Part shown: positions 17,130-26,056 of the stretch, in pieces | Layout: the number at the start of each line of letters is the position of its first letter | Position numbering within the stretch: the first letter of the stretch is position 1 | NCBI RefSeq assembly: GCF_900130065.1 | Contig: NZ_FQXV01000003.1 | Coordinates: 186,001 to 250,000 of the forward strand | Length of the DNA stretch: 64,000 nt | Source: Sporobacter termitidis DSM 10068 | GTDB lineage: Bacteria; Bacillota; Clostridia; Oscillospirales; Oscillospiraceae | Direction of reading: 5' to 3' | Program-made: the position numbers and the translations under genes | The notes under the pieces: model-generated | What the model was told of the DNA's origin: nothing | Seen by the model: the letters and a program-made list of their open reading frames with translations, nothing else | Database searches by the model: none

Positions 17130-17165
17130 AAAGGCCGGCGGTGCATCTGCACCGCCGGCCTTTTA
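17130..17165 (+). terminator. Intrinsic terminator of the lipoprotein gene
   Basis: AAGGCCGGCGGTGCA hairpin closed by TGCACCGCCGGCCTT and followed by TTTATT. Confidence 0.92.
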
Positions 17166-17294
17166 TTATTGTCGGAAGCGGGCCCGGCTCACGGCAAAAG
17201 AAACTGTTAAGCACCAGACAAATTCTGTCGATATTGTAATGTACATCCAAAAATTGTTCGATTCAAAACCTCCATGAAAGCCGAGGTGTTTTTA

Positions 17295-19496
17295 GTGACA
17301 GCCGAAAAAGCCGCGCCGGGCAAATTCGTCGGTATCTCCATAGGAGACTTCGCCGGGGAAAATTACCTGCGGACCATTCTTGAAGCAACGCAGGACGGTT
17401 TTATTGTCGTCGCGGAAAACGAAAGGATCATGGACGCCAACCAGGCGTTTTTCAATATGACCGGATTTACGCGGGAGGATCTGAAGACCCTGTGTCTTGA
17501 TGACGTCATCCCCAAAGAGATCAAAGCGGACGAGCGCCGGCGGGCCGACGCCCTGATGCAAAACGGCTTTGACCTCCACGAGGCAAAGAACAGGAAAAAG
17601 GACGGCACCGTCTTTGACGTGGAGGTATCCTCCGCGGTGCTCAGCCTGACGCCCTTTACCGTCGTTTGCTTTATGCGGGATATCACGGGCAGAAAAAACG
17701 GGGAAAACGCCATCCTCCAGTCGCGGGATCTCATGCGGTATATCATCGAGCATAACAGGAGCGCCGTGGCGATCCACGATAAAAATTTAAGGTACATGTA
17801 CGTCAGCAGGCCGTACCTCGCGGCGTTCAGGATCACCGAACCCGATATCATCGGCCGGCACCATTACGACGTATTCCCGAACCTGTCCCAGAAATTACGG
17901 GACGTCCACGCACGGGTCCTTAAGGGCGAGGTCGTCACCGAGGACGAGTCTCTCTATACCCACGCGGACGGCGCCTCGGACTGGCTGCGCTGGGAATGTC
18001 GCCCCTGGTACGAGAGCGGCGGCGCCATCGGCGGGCTCGTTCTGTACTCTGAAATCATCACCGAGCGAAAGCGCATGGAGCAGGCGCTGTTCAACGAAAA
18101 GGAGCATTTTAAAACGGCGCTCCTTTCCGTGGGCGACGGCGTCATCTCCGCGGACAGCGGCGGCGCGGTCACCGTTATGAACCCGATCGCCGAAAGGCTG
18201 ACGGGCTGGACGGCGGCGGACGCCCTGGGGAAACCGCTGGAAACGGTCTTTCGGATGCGGCGCGAAAATTCAGGGCGCGTGTGCGGCGGCTATCTGAAAA
18301 AGGTCCTGAAAGCGGGGAAAATCATCGAGCTGTCGAACAATATCCTCATGGTCTCAAAAAACGGCGGCGAAATCCCCGTGGAAATCAGCGCCGCGCCCAT
18401 CCGGGACAGGGGCGGCCGCACCGCCGGCGTCGTCATCGTAATCCGGGACTTTACCGAAAAGCGCGCCCGGCAGAAGCAAATCGAGTACCTGAGCTTCAAC
18501 GACCACCTGACCGGCCTCTATAACAGGCGGTTCATGGAGGAGTCCATCAGGAAGCACGACGCGCGTAAAAGCCTGCCGCTGGCCCTGATGTGCATCGACG
18601 TGGACGGTCTGAAGCTGACAAACGACGCCTTTGGGCACGAGGTGGGCGACCAGCTCCTCAAAAAGGTGGCGGACCTCATCAAAACAGTCTGCCGGGCGGG
18701 CGATATCGCCGGGCGCATGGGCGGCGACGAATTCTGCGTCCTGCTCCGGCATACCGACGCCAGGCAGGCGGAGGCCGTCAGGGAGCTGCTCAAGACCGCC
18801 GCGGCCAGGCTCCGGCTCGGTCCCGCCATCGTCTCCCTGGCCGTGGGCTATGCCGTCAAAACGTCTCCGGAGCAGGACATCAAGACCATCATGACCGAGG
18901 CGGACAACCTGATGTACCGGGACAAGATCAAGCACGGCCGGGCCATGCGGAGCCAGACGATCGAAACCATCCTCCGCAATATCAACGTCAATTACGAGCA
19001 CGAGCAGGTCCACGTGGAGCGCGTATCCCATTACTGCGAGGCCATCGCCGGGGCAATGCGCTTGGGCAAAAAAGAAATCGACGATATCAGGACGGTGGGC
19101 GCGCTGCACGATATCGGCATGATCATGGTCCCCCCGGATATCCTGAACAAGGCCGGAAAGCTGACGAAGGATGAGTGGGCCATCATCAAAAGGCACCCCG
19201 AGATCGGCTACCAGATGCTGAAATCGGTGGACGAATACGCGCACCTGGCCGAATACGTCCTGTATCATCACGAGCGCTGGGACGGGAAGGGCTACCCGGA
19301 GGGCCTCGCCGGGGAGGACATTCCGCTGTACTCGCGGATCATCACCGCGGCGGACGCCTTCGAGGCGATGACGGCCCGGCGCCCGTATCGGCAGACAAAA
19401 ACAAACGCGCAGGCCGTCGCCGAGCTGTGGCGGAACGCCGGCGCGCAGTTCGATCCAGACATCGTCCGCGTGTTCGTCGAAAAGGTCCTGCTATGA
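17295..19496 (+). CDS. Cyclic-di-GMP protein: PAS-PAS-PAS-GGDEF-HD-GYP
   Basis: Sensor with both synthesis and hydrolysis domains for c-di-GMP, about 733 aa, no membrane segment seen. Three PAS domains lie at about 20-140, 145-260 and 270-390. The GGDEF domain has an intact RMGGDEF and an RxxD inhibition site five residues before it (RAGDIAGRM). The HD-GYP domain has HDIG, HHERWDGKGYPEG and the AADAFEAMTARRPYR end. GTG at 17295 has GAGGTG upstream; ATG at 17274 has none and would add seven residues. Monocistronic, with a terminator after it. Confidence 0.9.
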   Translation: MTAEKAAPGKFVGISIGDFAGENYLRTILEATQDGFIVVAENERIMDANQAFFNMTGFTREDLKTLCLDDVIPKEIKADERRRADALMQNGFDLHEAKNRKKDGTVFDVEVSSAVLSLTPFTVVCFMRDITGRKNGENAILQSRDLMRYIIEHNRSAVAIHDKNLRYMYVSRPYLAAFRITEPDIIGRHHYDVFPNLSQKLRDVHARVLKGEVVTEDESLYTHADGASDWLRWECRPWYESGGAIGGLVLYSEIITERKRMEQALFNEKEHFKTALLSVGDGVISADSGGAVTVMNPIAERLTGWTAADALGKPLETVFRMRRENSGRVCGGYLKKVLKAGKIIELSNNILMVSKNGGEIPVEISAAPIRDRGGRTAGVVIVIRDFTEKRARQKQIEYLSFNDHLTGLYNRRFMEESIRKHDARKSLPLALMCIDVDGLKLTNDAFGHEVGDQLLKKVADLIKTVCRAGDIAGRMGGDEFCVLLRHTDARQAEAVRELLKTAAARLRLGPAIVSLAVGYAVKTSPEQDIKTIMTEADNLMYRDKIKHGRAMRSQTIETILRNINVNYEHEQVHVERVSHYCEAIAGAMRLGKKEIDDIRTVGALHDIGMIMVPPDILNKAGKLTKDEWAIIKRHPEIGYQMLKSVDEYAHLAEYVLYHHERWDGKGYPEGLAGEDIPLYSRIITAADAFEAMTARRPYRQTKTNAQAVAELWRNAGAQFDPDIVRVFVEKVLL

Positions 19497-19524
19497 CAAA
19501 ACCGCCTTCAAAAGGCGGTTTTTC
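19497..19524 (+). terminator. Intrinsic terminator, convergent genes
   Basis: AAAACCGCCTT-CA-AAAGGCGGTTTTT; it starts at the stop codon of the GGDEF gene. Confidence 0.9.
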
Positions 19525-19549
19525 AGGCTGGTCGGAAGGTCGCCGGCGT

Positions 19550-20320
19550 CTATATTCCCATGACGTTGAAGCCGCAGTCCACGTGGGTGACTTCGCCGGT
19601 CATGCCGCCGGAGAGGTCGCTGAGCAAAAACAGGCAGGCGCTCCCGATGTCCTCCTTGGTCACGTCGCGGCGGAGCGGCGCCTTCTCCTCGACGACGCTC
19701 AGAATATTGCTGAAATTCTTCACGCCCCTGGCCGACATCGTCTTGATGGGCCCGGCGGAGATGGCGTTGACGCGGATGCCCGACGGGCCCAGGTCCGAGG
19801 CCAGGTACCGGACGCTGGCCTCCAGCGCCGCCTTGGTCACGCCCATGACGTTATAGCCGCCAAAGACCTTCTCCGAGCCCATGTACGTGAGCGTCACGAT
19901 GCTGCCGCCCTCTGTCATCAGTTCCCTGGCCTTCCGGGCCACCGCCACCAGCGAATAGGCGGACACGTCCAGCGCGTGCAGGAAGCCGGCGCGGGAGGTG
20001 TAGACAAAATCGTTGGAGAGATCCTCGGGGTTGGCGTGCGCGATGGCGTGCACCACGCCGTGGAGAACGCCGTGGCGCTCCCTGATGACGTCAAAGACCT
20101 CATTGATATTCTCGTCGGCCGATATATCGCAGATGTACACGGGGAACTTTCCGAGCTCGGCGGTCAGCTTTTCCGTCTCCTCCTTCTCCCGGTCGCTCTG
20201 GCAGGTAAAGATCAGGCCGGCGCCCTCGCCGGCGGCCGCCTGCGCGATTCCCCAGGCGATGCTCCACTTGTTTCTCAGGCCCATGATCACGATATTTTTA
20301 TTTTGCAGTAAGGTACCCAT
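19550..20320 (-). CDS. fabI: Enoyl-[acyl-carrier-protein] reductase (NADH)
   Basis: Last reductive step of each fatty-acid elongation cycle, 256 aa. It has the FabI-type nucleotide site (VIMGLRNKWSIAWGIA), VHAIAHANPEDL, and the catalytic Tyr/Lys region with YMGSEKVFGGYNVMGVTKAALEA split over the usual spacing. Late motifs RVNAISAGPIKT and the GGMTGEVTHVDCGFN end agree. It stands alone, not in a fab operon. A 13-bp TTTCAA-T-TTGAAA palindrome lies about 55 bases before the start. Confidence 0.95.
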   Translation of the reverse strand: MGTLLQNKNIVIMGLRNKWSIAWGIAQAAAGEGAGLIFTCQSDREKEETEKLTAELGKFPVYICDISADENINEVFDVIRERHGVLHGVVHAIAHANPEDLSNDFVYTSRAGFLHALDVSAYSLVAVARKARELMTEGGSIVTLTYMGSEKVFGGYNVMGVTKAALEASVRYLASDLGPSGIRVNAISAGPIKTMSARGVKNFSNILSVVEEKAPLRRDVTKEDIGSACLFLLSDLSGGMTGEVTHVDCGFNVMGI

Positions 20321-20375
20321 CTGATACGCGCTCCTTTGTATTGATTGGGTTTATTATACATAATCGCCCGGAAAT

Positions 20376-20388
20376 TTTCAATTTGAAA
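20376..20388. promoter_or_regulatory. Palindrome upstream of fabI
   Basis: TTTCAA-T-TTGAAA in the fabI/response-regulator intergenic region. It could be an operator, but the site is AT-rich and short. Confidence 0.3.
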
Positions 20389-20487
20389 TGAAAAAATAGG
20401 CCGCGTCATTGATTTGTTCACATTCCGGGCGTTAATATGAAAGGGCGTAAAAAAACCGGCAAAGCGCCGGCGCGCGGACGGAGGGAT

Positions 20488-21159
20488 ATGATGTCCTATA
20501 AAATATTGATCATAGACGACGACGTGTACATCGGGGACATGCTGGAGGAAGTATTGAAAAAAGAGGGCTATGCCGTCCTCCGCGCCTATTCCGGGACGGA
20601 AGCGCTGCTCCTTTTTTCACAGGCCAGGCCGGACCTGGTGCTGCTGGACCTGATGCTGCCCGGGCTGCCCGGCGAGGAGGTGCTGAAAAAGCTGCGGGGC
20701 GTTCCGGTGATCGTGCTCAGCGCGAAGGCCGGCGCCGACGATAAGGTGCAGCTCCTGCTGGGCGGTGCCGCGGACTATATCACAAAGCCCTTTGACACAC
20801 ACGAGCTGCTGGCGCGCATCACCGTTCAGCTGCGCCGCGGCACGGCGGCCGGAAACGGTGCCCGCCTGCTCTGCGGCGGCCTGAGCCTCGACACGGGGAC
20901 CCATCAGGTCCTTGCGGGAGAAGTGCCGGTCCGGCTGACAAAAACGGAATTTGCCATCTTAAAGCTGCTGCTGCAAAACCCGAAGCAGGTCATTACCAAA
21001 TCCAAAATACTGGACCTGATCAGCGCGGACACCCCGGATTGCGTGGAGAGCTCCCTGAAGGTCCACGTCAGCAACCTGCGGAGCAAGCTCCGGGCCGCGG
21101 CGGGCAAGGACTATATCGAAACCGTATGGGGCATCGGCTTCAAAATGCGGGAGCCGTAA
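20488..21159 (+). CDS. OmpR/PhoB family response regulator
   Basis: Transcription regulator of 223 aa, first gene of a four-gene module with an ABC transporter and a kinase. Receiver: acidic ILIIDDDVYIG, phosphoacceptor Asp in LVLLDLMLPG, Lys in YITKPFDTHELL. Winged-helix C-terminal domain from about residue 125 with LTKTEFAILKLLLQNPKQV and SLKVHVSNLRSKL. ATG at 20488 follows GGAGGG; an upstream in-frame ATG at 20437 has no site. Direct TCTTAAyC repeats just after the gene are its likely binding sites in front of the ABC genes. Confidence 0.92.
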   Translation: MMSYKILIIDDDVYIGDMLEEVLKKEGYAVLRAYSGTEALLLFSQARPDLVLLDLMLPGLPGEEVLKKLRGVPVIVLSAKAGADDKVQLLLGGAADYITKPFDTHELLARITVQLRRGTAAGNGARLLCGGLSLDTGTHQVLAGEVPVRLTKTEFAILKLLLQNPKQVITKSKILDLISADTPDCVESSLKVHVSNLRSKLRAAAGKDYIETVWGIGFKMREP

Positions 21160-21160
21160 A

Positions 21161-21203
21161 TCTTAACCTTTTCTTAATCGTTCTCTTTACCGCTGTCTTA
21201 ACC
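21161..21203 (+). promoter_or_regulatory. TCTTAAyC direct repeats, putative response-regulator sites
   Basis: TCTTAACC at 21161, TCTTAATC at 21172 (11 bp later) and TCTTAACC at 21196. Helically phased direct repeats are typical of OmpR/PhoB-type sites, and they lie in the only gap of the module, before the ABC transporter. Confidence 0.6.
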
Positions 21204-21247
21204 GTATCAAGTTACCATATGGACATCAGGCATAAGGAGGCATTCAT

Positions 21248-22162
21248 ATGGAATTTGTTTTGAGCACGGAAAATCTCACAAAGCAATACCGGGATTTTAA
21301 GGCTTTGGACCGGCTTTCCATGCACGTGGAGAAAGGCGCCATCTACGGCTTCGTGGGGCGAAACGGCGCCGGGAAAACGACCTTGATCCGCATTATCTGC
21401 GCCCTGCAGCGTCCCACGTCCGGAGCCTACGCGCTTTACGGAAGGACGCACACCGAAAAGGACATCGCCCTCTCCCGCCGGAGGATGGGCGCCATCGTCG
21501 AAACCCCGTCCATTTACCTGGACCTGACGGCGGAAGAAAACCTCCGGGCGCAGTACCGGGTGCTGGGCCGTCCTTCCTTCGAGGGCATCGGCGCGCTGCT
21601 GGAGCTGGTGGGGCTGGGCGGCACCGGTAAAAAGAAGGCCAGAAATTTCTCGCTGGGCATGCGCCAGCGGCTCGGCATTGCCGTGGCCCTGGCGGGCGAC
21701 CCGGATTTTCTCGTTCTGGACGAGCCTGTCAACGGGCTGGACCCGCAGGGCATTGTGGAGATACGTGAACTGATCCTGAAGCTGAACAGGGAGCATCAGA
21801 TCACGGTGCTGATTTCCAGCCACATCCTGGACGAGCTGTCCCGGCTGGCCACCCATTACGGCTTCATCGACAGCGGTAGGCTCGTAAAGGAAATCAGCGC
21901 GAAGGAATTGGAGGCCGCCTGCCGCAAGCGCATGCACCTGGAGGTCTCCGACGTCCGGGCGCTGGCCCGTGTGCTGGACGGGAGGAACATCGAATATACC
22001 GTCATCTCCGACCACGAGGCCGACGTCTTCGGGCAATGGAACGTGACCGAGATGACAATGGCTCTGGCCAAAGAAAGCTGCGACGTCAAGACGATAACAG
22101 AGCGGGACGAGGGCCTGGAGGGCTATTACATCAACCTGCTCGGAGGCGGCCGCCATGAGTAA
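21248..22162 (+). CDS. ABC transporter ATP-binding protein, bacitracin/lantibiotic-immunity type
   Basis: ATPase of a peptide-resistance exporter, 304 aa. Walker A GRNGAGKTTL, signature FSLGMRQRLGIA, Walker B FLVLDEPVNGLDP and the H-loop ISSHIL are all present. The C-terminal 80 residues have the accessory domain seen in BcrA-like ATPases. ATG at 21248 follows AAGGAGG. It overlaps the permease gene by eight bases. Confidence 0.92.
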   Translation: MEFVLSTENLTKQYRDFKALDRLSMHVEKGAIYGFVGRNGAGKTTLIRIICALQRPTSGAYALYGRTHTEKDIALSRRRMGAIVETPSIYLDLTAEENLRAQYRVLGRPSFEGIGALLELVGLGGTGKKKARNFSLGMRQRLGIAVALAGDPDFLVLDEPVNGLDPQGIVEIRELILKLNREHQITVLISSHILDELSRLATHYGFIDSGRLVKEISAKELEAACRKRMHLEVSDVRALARVLDGRNIEYTVISDHEADVFGQWNVTEMTMALAKESCDVKTITERDEGLEGYYINLLGGGRHE

Positions 22163-23003
22163 ATTGCTGAGGGCGAATTTTGCAAGACTGATAAAAAGCA
22201 AAAGCCTCTGGCTCTGCGTGGCAGCGATGCTCCTGTTCAATATAGTTTACAGCCTGAGCGAATACCGGAATAGTACGCTGTATCAATACGAATATAATAC
22301 CAGCTCGGATACCGTCTTTTTCCTGCCGTACATCGTCGTCGGGATTTTAGTTGCAATATTTTGCAGCCTCTATATCGGCAAGGAATACAGCGACGGAACA
22401 ATCCGGAATAAAATGGTTGTGGGACACAGCAGGAATTCCATTTATTTTGTCAATTTCGCGACCTGCGCCGCAGCCGGACTTCTTATGAATCTGGCTTATT
22501 TGATCGCCGCCTGCGCGCTGGGGATTCCACTGCTCGGCCCTCTTGAAACGGATATTCAAACCGCAATATTATGGTTGCTGGCCGGCCTGCTGCTGACCAT
22601 TGCCTGTGCGGCGATATTCTCCCTGCTCTCCATGCTGAACCAAAATAAAGCGCTTGTGGCCGTTATCAGTATTGTCATCGCCTTTACCGCTATCTTTTTA
22701 TTTGCCTATCTGAACGGCCGAATGAACGAACCCGAATTTATGCAGGGCTTGTCTATGACGGTAAACGATGCCGGGCAGCAGGTCGTGCAGGCGGGAGAGC
22801 GCGTTCCAAACCCACATTATCTGAATGACTCCCAGAGAAAAATGTATCAATTCATTATGGACTTCCTTCCCACGACACAGGCGGGGCAGCTCGCTTCCCG
22901 GAATGTCCCCCACGCGGGATTGATGCTGCTGTACTCCGGTATCATCATTGTCGTGACGAACGCTGCCGGCATGTTTATTTTCCGGCGGAAAGACCTGAAA
23001 TAA
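22155..23003 (+). CDS. ABC-2 type permease of peptide-resistance exporter
   Basis: Membrane partner of the preceding ATPase, 282 aa with six predicted helices, the first at about residues 18-36. A hydrophilic extracytoplasmic segment with FMQGLSMTVNDAGQ lies between helices five and six (about 185-240), as in lantibiotic-immunity permeases. It overlaps the ATPase gene and is followed 10 bases later by the kinase gene. The peptide substrate is unknown. Confidence 0.87.
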   Translation: MSKLLRANFARLIKSKSLWLCVAAMLLFNIVYSLSEYRNSTLYQYEYNTSSDTVFFLPYIVVGILVAIFCSLYIGKEYSDGTIRNKMVVGHSRNSIYFVNFATCAAAGLLMNLAYLIAACALGIPLLGPLETDIQTAILWLLAGLLLTIACAAIFSLLSMLNQNKALVAVISIVIAFTAIFLFAYLNGRMNEPEFMQGLSMTVNDAGQQVVQAGERVPNPHYLNDSQRKMYQFIMDFLPTTQAGQLASRNVPHAGLMLLYSGIIIVVTNAAGMFIFRRKDLK

Positions 23004-23013
23004 AGGAGTTTAC

Positions 23014-23898
23014 ATGCTCTATCTGCTTTGCGGCCTGTGCGCGGTTCTCCTCGCTGTTATCTGCATATTGCTGGTCAGGCTTGCCGGATGCCGTCAGGCG
23101 GCCGATGAGATCCGCGCGGAATTCGCCGCGCGGCTGGCCACGGATACGAACGTGGGCATCGATATCACTTCTTCGGACCGCAAAATGCGCCGGCTCGCCG
23201 CGGACATCGACAGGCAGCTCAAGCGCCTCCGAAAAGAGCACATCCGATACGCCCAGGGCGACCGCGAGCTGAAGGACGCGATCACAAACATCTCCCACGA
23301 TCTGCGCACTCCGCTGACGGCCATCTGCGGCTACATGGAGCTTTTGGAGCAGGAAAGCATGCCGGACACCGTCCGGAGATATCTCGGCATCATCTCCAAC
23401 CGGGTCGACGCTTTAAAGCTGCTGACGGAGGAGCTGTTCCGGTACTCGGTGGTCGTGTCCGTCGACCCGTACGACAGCCGGGAGACGGTTGTCCTGAACC
23501 GCGCGCTGGAGGAGTGTATCGCCGGCTGCCACGGCGCTCTCATGGAAAAAGGCATCACCCCCGAAATATCCATTCCGGAAGCGCGCGTCGCGCGGCAGCT
23601 GAACAAGCTTGCTCTCGCCCGCATCCTCGGGAACGTGATCGGCAATGCCGTAAAATACAGCGGGGGCGACCTGCGAATATGGCTGTCCGAGCAGGGCGTT
23701 ATCACCTTTTGCAATCGTGCCGCCCAGCTGGACGAGGTGACGGTGGGGCGGCTGTTCGACCGCTTTTATACCGTTGAAACCGGGCAGAATGGCACCGGCC
23801 TGGGGCTGTCTATCGCCAAAACCCTGACGGAGCAGATGGGCGGGAGCATCACGGCCTCGATAACGGAAGGCATGTTTACCATAGAAATTCACTTTTGA
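23014..23898 (+). CDS. Sensor histidine kinase with single N-terminal helix
   Basis: Kinase of the regulator-ABC-ABC-kinase module, 294 aa. Only one membrane helix is visible (residues about 2-24) and no extracellular domain, so it probably senses within the membrane or via the transporter. H-box with SHDLRTPLTAICGYMELL at about residue 93, N-box ILGNVIGNAVKYS, G-box GTGLGLSIAK. ATG at 23014 follows AAGGAG. It is expected to phosphorylate the regulator at 20488. Confidence 0.9.
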   Translation: MLYLLCGLCAVLLAVICILLVRLAGCRQAADEIRAEFAARLATDTNVGIDITSSDRKMRRLAADIDRQLKRLRKEHIRYAQGDRELKDAITNISHDLRTPLTAICGYMELLEQESMPDTVRRYLGIISNRVDALKLLTEELFRYSVVVSVDPYDSRETVVLNRALEECIAGCHGALMEKGITPEISIPEARVARQLNKLALARILGNVIGNAVKYSGGDLRIWLSEQGVITFCNRAAQLDEVTVGRLFDRFYTVETGQNGTGLGLSIAKTLTEQMGGSITASITEGMFTIEIHF

Positions 23899-23903
23899 CA
23901 AAA

Positions 23904-23947
23904 AGAAATACCGCCGAACGCCTTCAGGTCGCGTTCGGCGGTATTTT
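23904..23947. terminator. Bidirectional intrinsic terminator
   Basis: AAATACCGCCGAACGC paired with GCGTTCGGCGGTATTTT; between the kinase gene and the end of the convergent secreted-protein gene. Confidence 0.9.
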
Positions 23948-23997
23948 GTTTTGCCCGCTGGAGGGAACTGTTCGCCGGATTCAGGCGCAAGCAGCCA

Positions 23998-24858
23998 TCA
24001 GGCGGGATTCGGCGCGTTGTTTGGGGTACTTTGGGGGGTATTTTGCGGCGCGCTTTTGGGGGTGCTTTGCGGTGTAGTGCTTTGCGGTGCGCCTTTGGGG
24101 GTGCTTTGGGGCGTGCTCTGCGGGGTACTTTGGGGTGCGCTTCTGGGGGTGCTTTGCGGGGTGCCTTGCGGCGCACTTTTCTGTACGTTTTCGGGGGCTT
24201 TTTGTGCCGCGCCCTTGTTTTCGGCTTTCATTTGGTGCTGTTCTTTGCCACCGTGCGCCGATTTCAGCTCGGTTTCGATGGCCGTTTGCTGCTCGCGGCT
24301 GATCTTGCCGGCCTTGACAAGGTCGCCGAGCAGCGCGCTCATATCAACTTTGCCCCCGGCGCTGACAGATGCCGTAACGGACGACATAATGGCTTTGGCC
24401 TGGTCGGCGGTGATCGTGCCGGCGGAAACCTGCTTGTTCAGAACGTCCTGCATACGGCGCTGCATGAACTCGATCCGCTCTGTTCTGAGGGCGTTTTCAA
24501 CGGCGGTCTTCTGTTCGGCGGTGATCGTACCGGCCTTGACAAGCGTGCCAAGAACGGCGCTCATGTCAATTTTCCCGGTGCCGTTCTGCCGCGCTTCCTT
24601 GACGGAAGCGTCGATCGCCGATTTTATCGCGTCCTTCTGTGCCGCGGTGAGCGTCCCGTCGGTCACCAGCTTGTCAAAAAAGTGATCATAACGTTTCATG
24701 GCGTCGCCTTTAAAGCTGTCTTTCGGGCCGCAGGAACTGTCGTCGCCGCAGGCCGGCGGCCTCTGGCCGTCCCCGCTGCCGGCGGCGCGGGCCGTGACGG
24801 TCAGCGATAGCATCACGAACGCGGCAATAACTAAACTCAGGATCTTGGTTTTTTTCAT
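23998..24858 (-). CDS. Secreted repeat protein with Ala/Pro/Gln/Ser/Thr-rich tail
   Basis: Exported protein of 286 aa, no family recognised. Signal peptide MKKTKILSLVIAAFVMLSLT ending near AxA at residue 25. Four helix-turn-helix-like units share LVxAGTIT.EQ..AI (LVTDGTLTAAQKDAI, LVKAGTITAEQKTAV, QVSAGTITADQAKAI, LVKAGKISREQQTAI), arranged as a duplicated pair with GKIDMSAVLGTL and GKVDMSALLGDL between. The last 65 residues are a low-complexity (S/G)APQSTP tail encoded by imperfect 12-base repeats. ATG at 24858 follows GGAGG; no anchor motif is seen. Confidence 0.75.
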   Translation of the reverse strand: MKKTKILSLVIAAFVMLSLTVTARAAGSGDGQRPPACGDDSSCGPKDSFKGDAMKRYDHFFDKLVTDGTLTAAQKDAIKSAIDASVKEARQNGTGKIDMSAVLGTLVKAGTITAEQKTAVENALRTERIEFMQRRMQDVLNKQVSAGTITADQAKAIMSSVTASVSAGGKVDMSALLGDLVKAGKISREQQTAIETELKSAHGGKEQHQMKAENKGAAQKAPENVQKSAPQGTPQSTPRSAPQSTPQSTPQSTPKGAPQSTTPQSTPKSAPQNTPQSTPNNAPNPA

Positions 24859-24989
24859 GGTCTTCCTCCGTTTTTCAAGAAGCGAAAAATCCATCGCTGC
24901 TTTTTTACGCCGTTAGTATAACTAAAATGCGTTGTTCAATGTACCGGACGGCGCAATTCGTCACGTTCGCCAATGGAAAAACTTACGTC

Positions 24990-25018
24990 TTGAACAAATT
25001 GCTACAAAAAGTTACAAT
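24990..25018 (+). promoter_or_regulatory. Putative promoter of the SleB-like gene
   Basis: TTGAAC (24990) and TACAAT (25013) are 17 bp apart, 44 bases before the ATG. Confidence 0.5.
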
Positions 25019-25062
25019 TAGGTTACAACTTTGTTAGTATCAGCAAGCAAGGAGGACATGCC

Positions 25063-25869
25063 ATGAAAAAATGGATAGCTTCTTTGACGGTTTTATTTTG
25101 CCTTCTGGCCGGGACGCTGACGTCCGCCGGAGCGATCTCGCTCCGGGTCGACAGCGCGCCCGCCTCGGTGCGCCTCTCCGTTCAGAACGAGACGACTTAC
25201 GCGCCGCTCCGGGCAATGACGGCGCTGCTGGCGCCGGGCGCGGCCGTCTCATGGGAAAACGGCCAGGCCGTCGTCCGGACGCAGGCGCTCACCGTCACCG
25301 CCCGCCCCGGAGATATATACCTGAACGCCAACGGCCGGATGCTCTACATCGCCGACGGGGTGCAGGTATCAAACGGCTCCGTGCTGGTGCCCGTCCGGGT
25401 CCTTGCCAGGGCCTTCGGCGCGTCGGTGGCCTGGGACGGCGCCACGGGCACGGCGTCCGTCGCCTCCGGTTCCGGGACGATCGCGGCCGGGGACAGCTAT
25501 TATAACAGCAACGACGTCTACTGGCTGGCGCGGATCATCAACGCCGAAAGCAGCGGCGAGCCGCTCAAGGGCAAGCTCGCCGTAGGCAACGTGATCCTCA
25601 ACCGGGTAAAAAGCGCCGACTTCCCGGACACCATCTACGACGTCATCTTTGACGACAGGTGGGGCGGGCAGTTCCAGCCGGTCAATAACGGCACGATCTA
25701 CGACACGCCCTCGGCCGACAGCGTCCTGGCCGCCAAGCTCTGCCTGGACGGCGCCTCCGTCGCCGGCGGCAGCCTGTTCTTCCTCAATCCGGCGATCTCG
25801 TCCAACCTGTGGACGATGGAAAACCGCACCCTCGTGGCCACCATCGGCAGCCACCAGTTCTACGCGTAA
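25063..25869 (+). CDS. SleB-like cell wall hydrolase with copper-amine-oxidase-like N domain
   Basis: Exported peptidoglycan hydrolase of 268 aa. Signal peptide to about residue 25. Residues about 35-135 resemble the copper amine oxidase N-terminal (stalk/SLH-like) domain, with YAPLRAMTALLAPGA and VLVPVRVLARAFGASVAWD. Residues about 150-268 form the Hydrolase_2/SleB domain: WLARIINAESSGEPLKGKLA with its catalytic Glu, then AVGNVILNRVKS. ATG at 25063 follows AAGGAGG. SleB enzymes act on spore cortex, which hints at a spore former, but vegetative wall turnover is possible. Confidence 0.9.
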   Translation: MKKWIASLTVLFCLLAGTLTSAGAISLRVDSAPASVRLSVQNETTYAPLRAMTALLAPGAAVSWENGQAVVRTQALTVTARPGDIYLNANGRMLYIADGVQVSNGSVLVPVRVLARAFGASVAWDGATGTASVASGSGTIAAGDSYYNSNDVYWLARIINAESSGEPLKGKLAVGNVILNRVKSADFPDTIYDVIFDDRWGGQFQPVNNGTIYDTPSADSVLAAKLCLDGASVAGGSLFFLNPAISSNLWTMENRTLVATIGSHQFYA

Positions 25870-25945
25870 TATTCGCGCCGCAGCAGCAAGTCCGCGGCCC
25901 TTCGTCACCGGGCCGCTGCATCAGCGCGCTATCATCCCCGCGCTG

Positions 25946-25979
25946 GCACGCTCAGTATAACATACTGAGCGTGCTTTTT
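25946..25979 (+). terminator. Intrinsic terminator after the SleB-like gene
   Basis: GCACGCTCAGTA paired with TACTGAGCGTGC, followed by TTTTT. Confidence 0.92.
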
Positions 25980-26032
25980 CCGTTATAAGAAAGCCGTCTA
26001 CCCACCCGCATACTCATTCGACATAAACCGAC

Positions 26033-26056
26033 AAACGCCTTCAATCGGCGTTTTTT
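26033..26056 (+). terminator. Terminator-like hairpin
   Basis: AAACGCC-TTCAAT-(C)GGCGTTT followed by T's, with no gene of its own just before it. Confidence 0.65.

Noticed and set aside
24000-24190. CRISPR-like regular repeats
   Set aside because: The 12-base periodicity codes for the low-complexity APQSTP tail in frame; there are no spacers of constant length.
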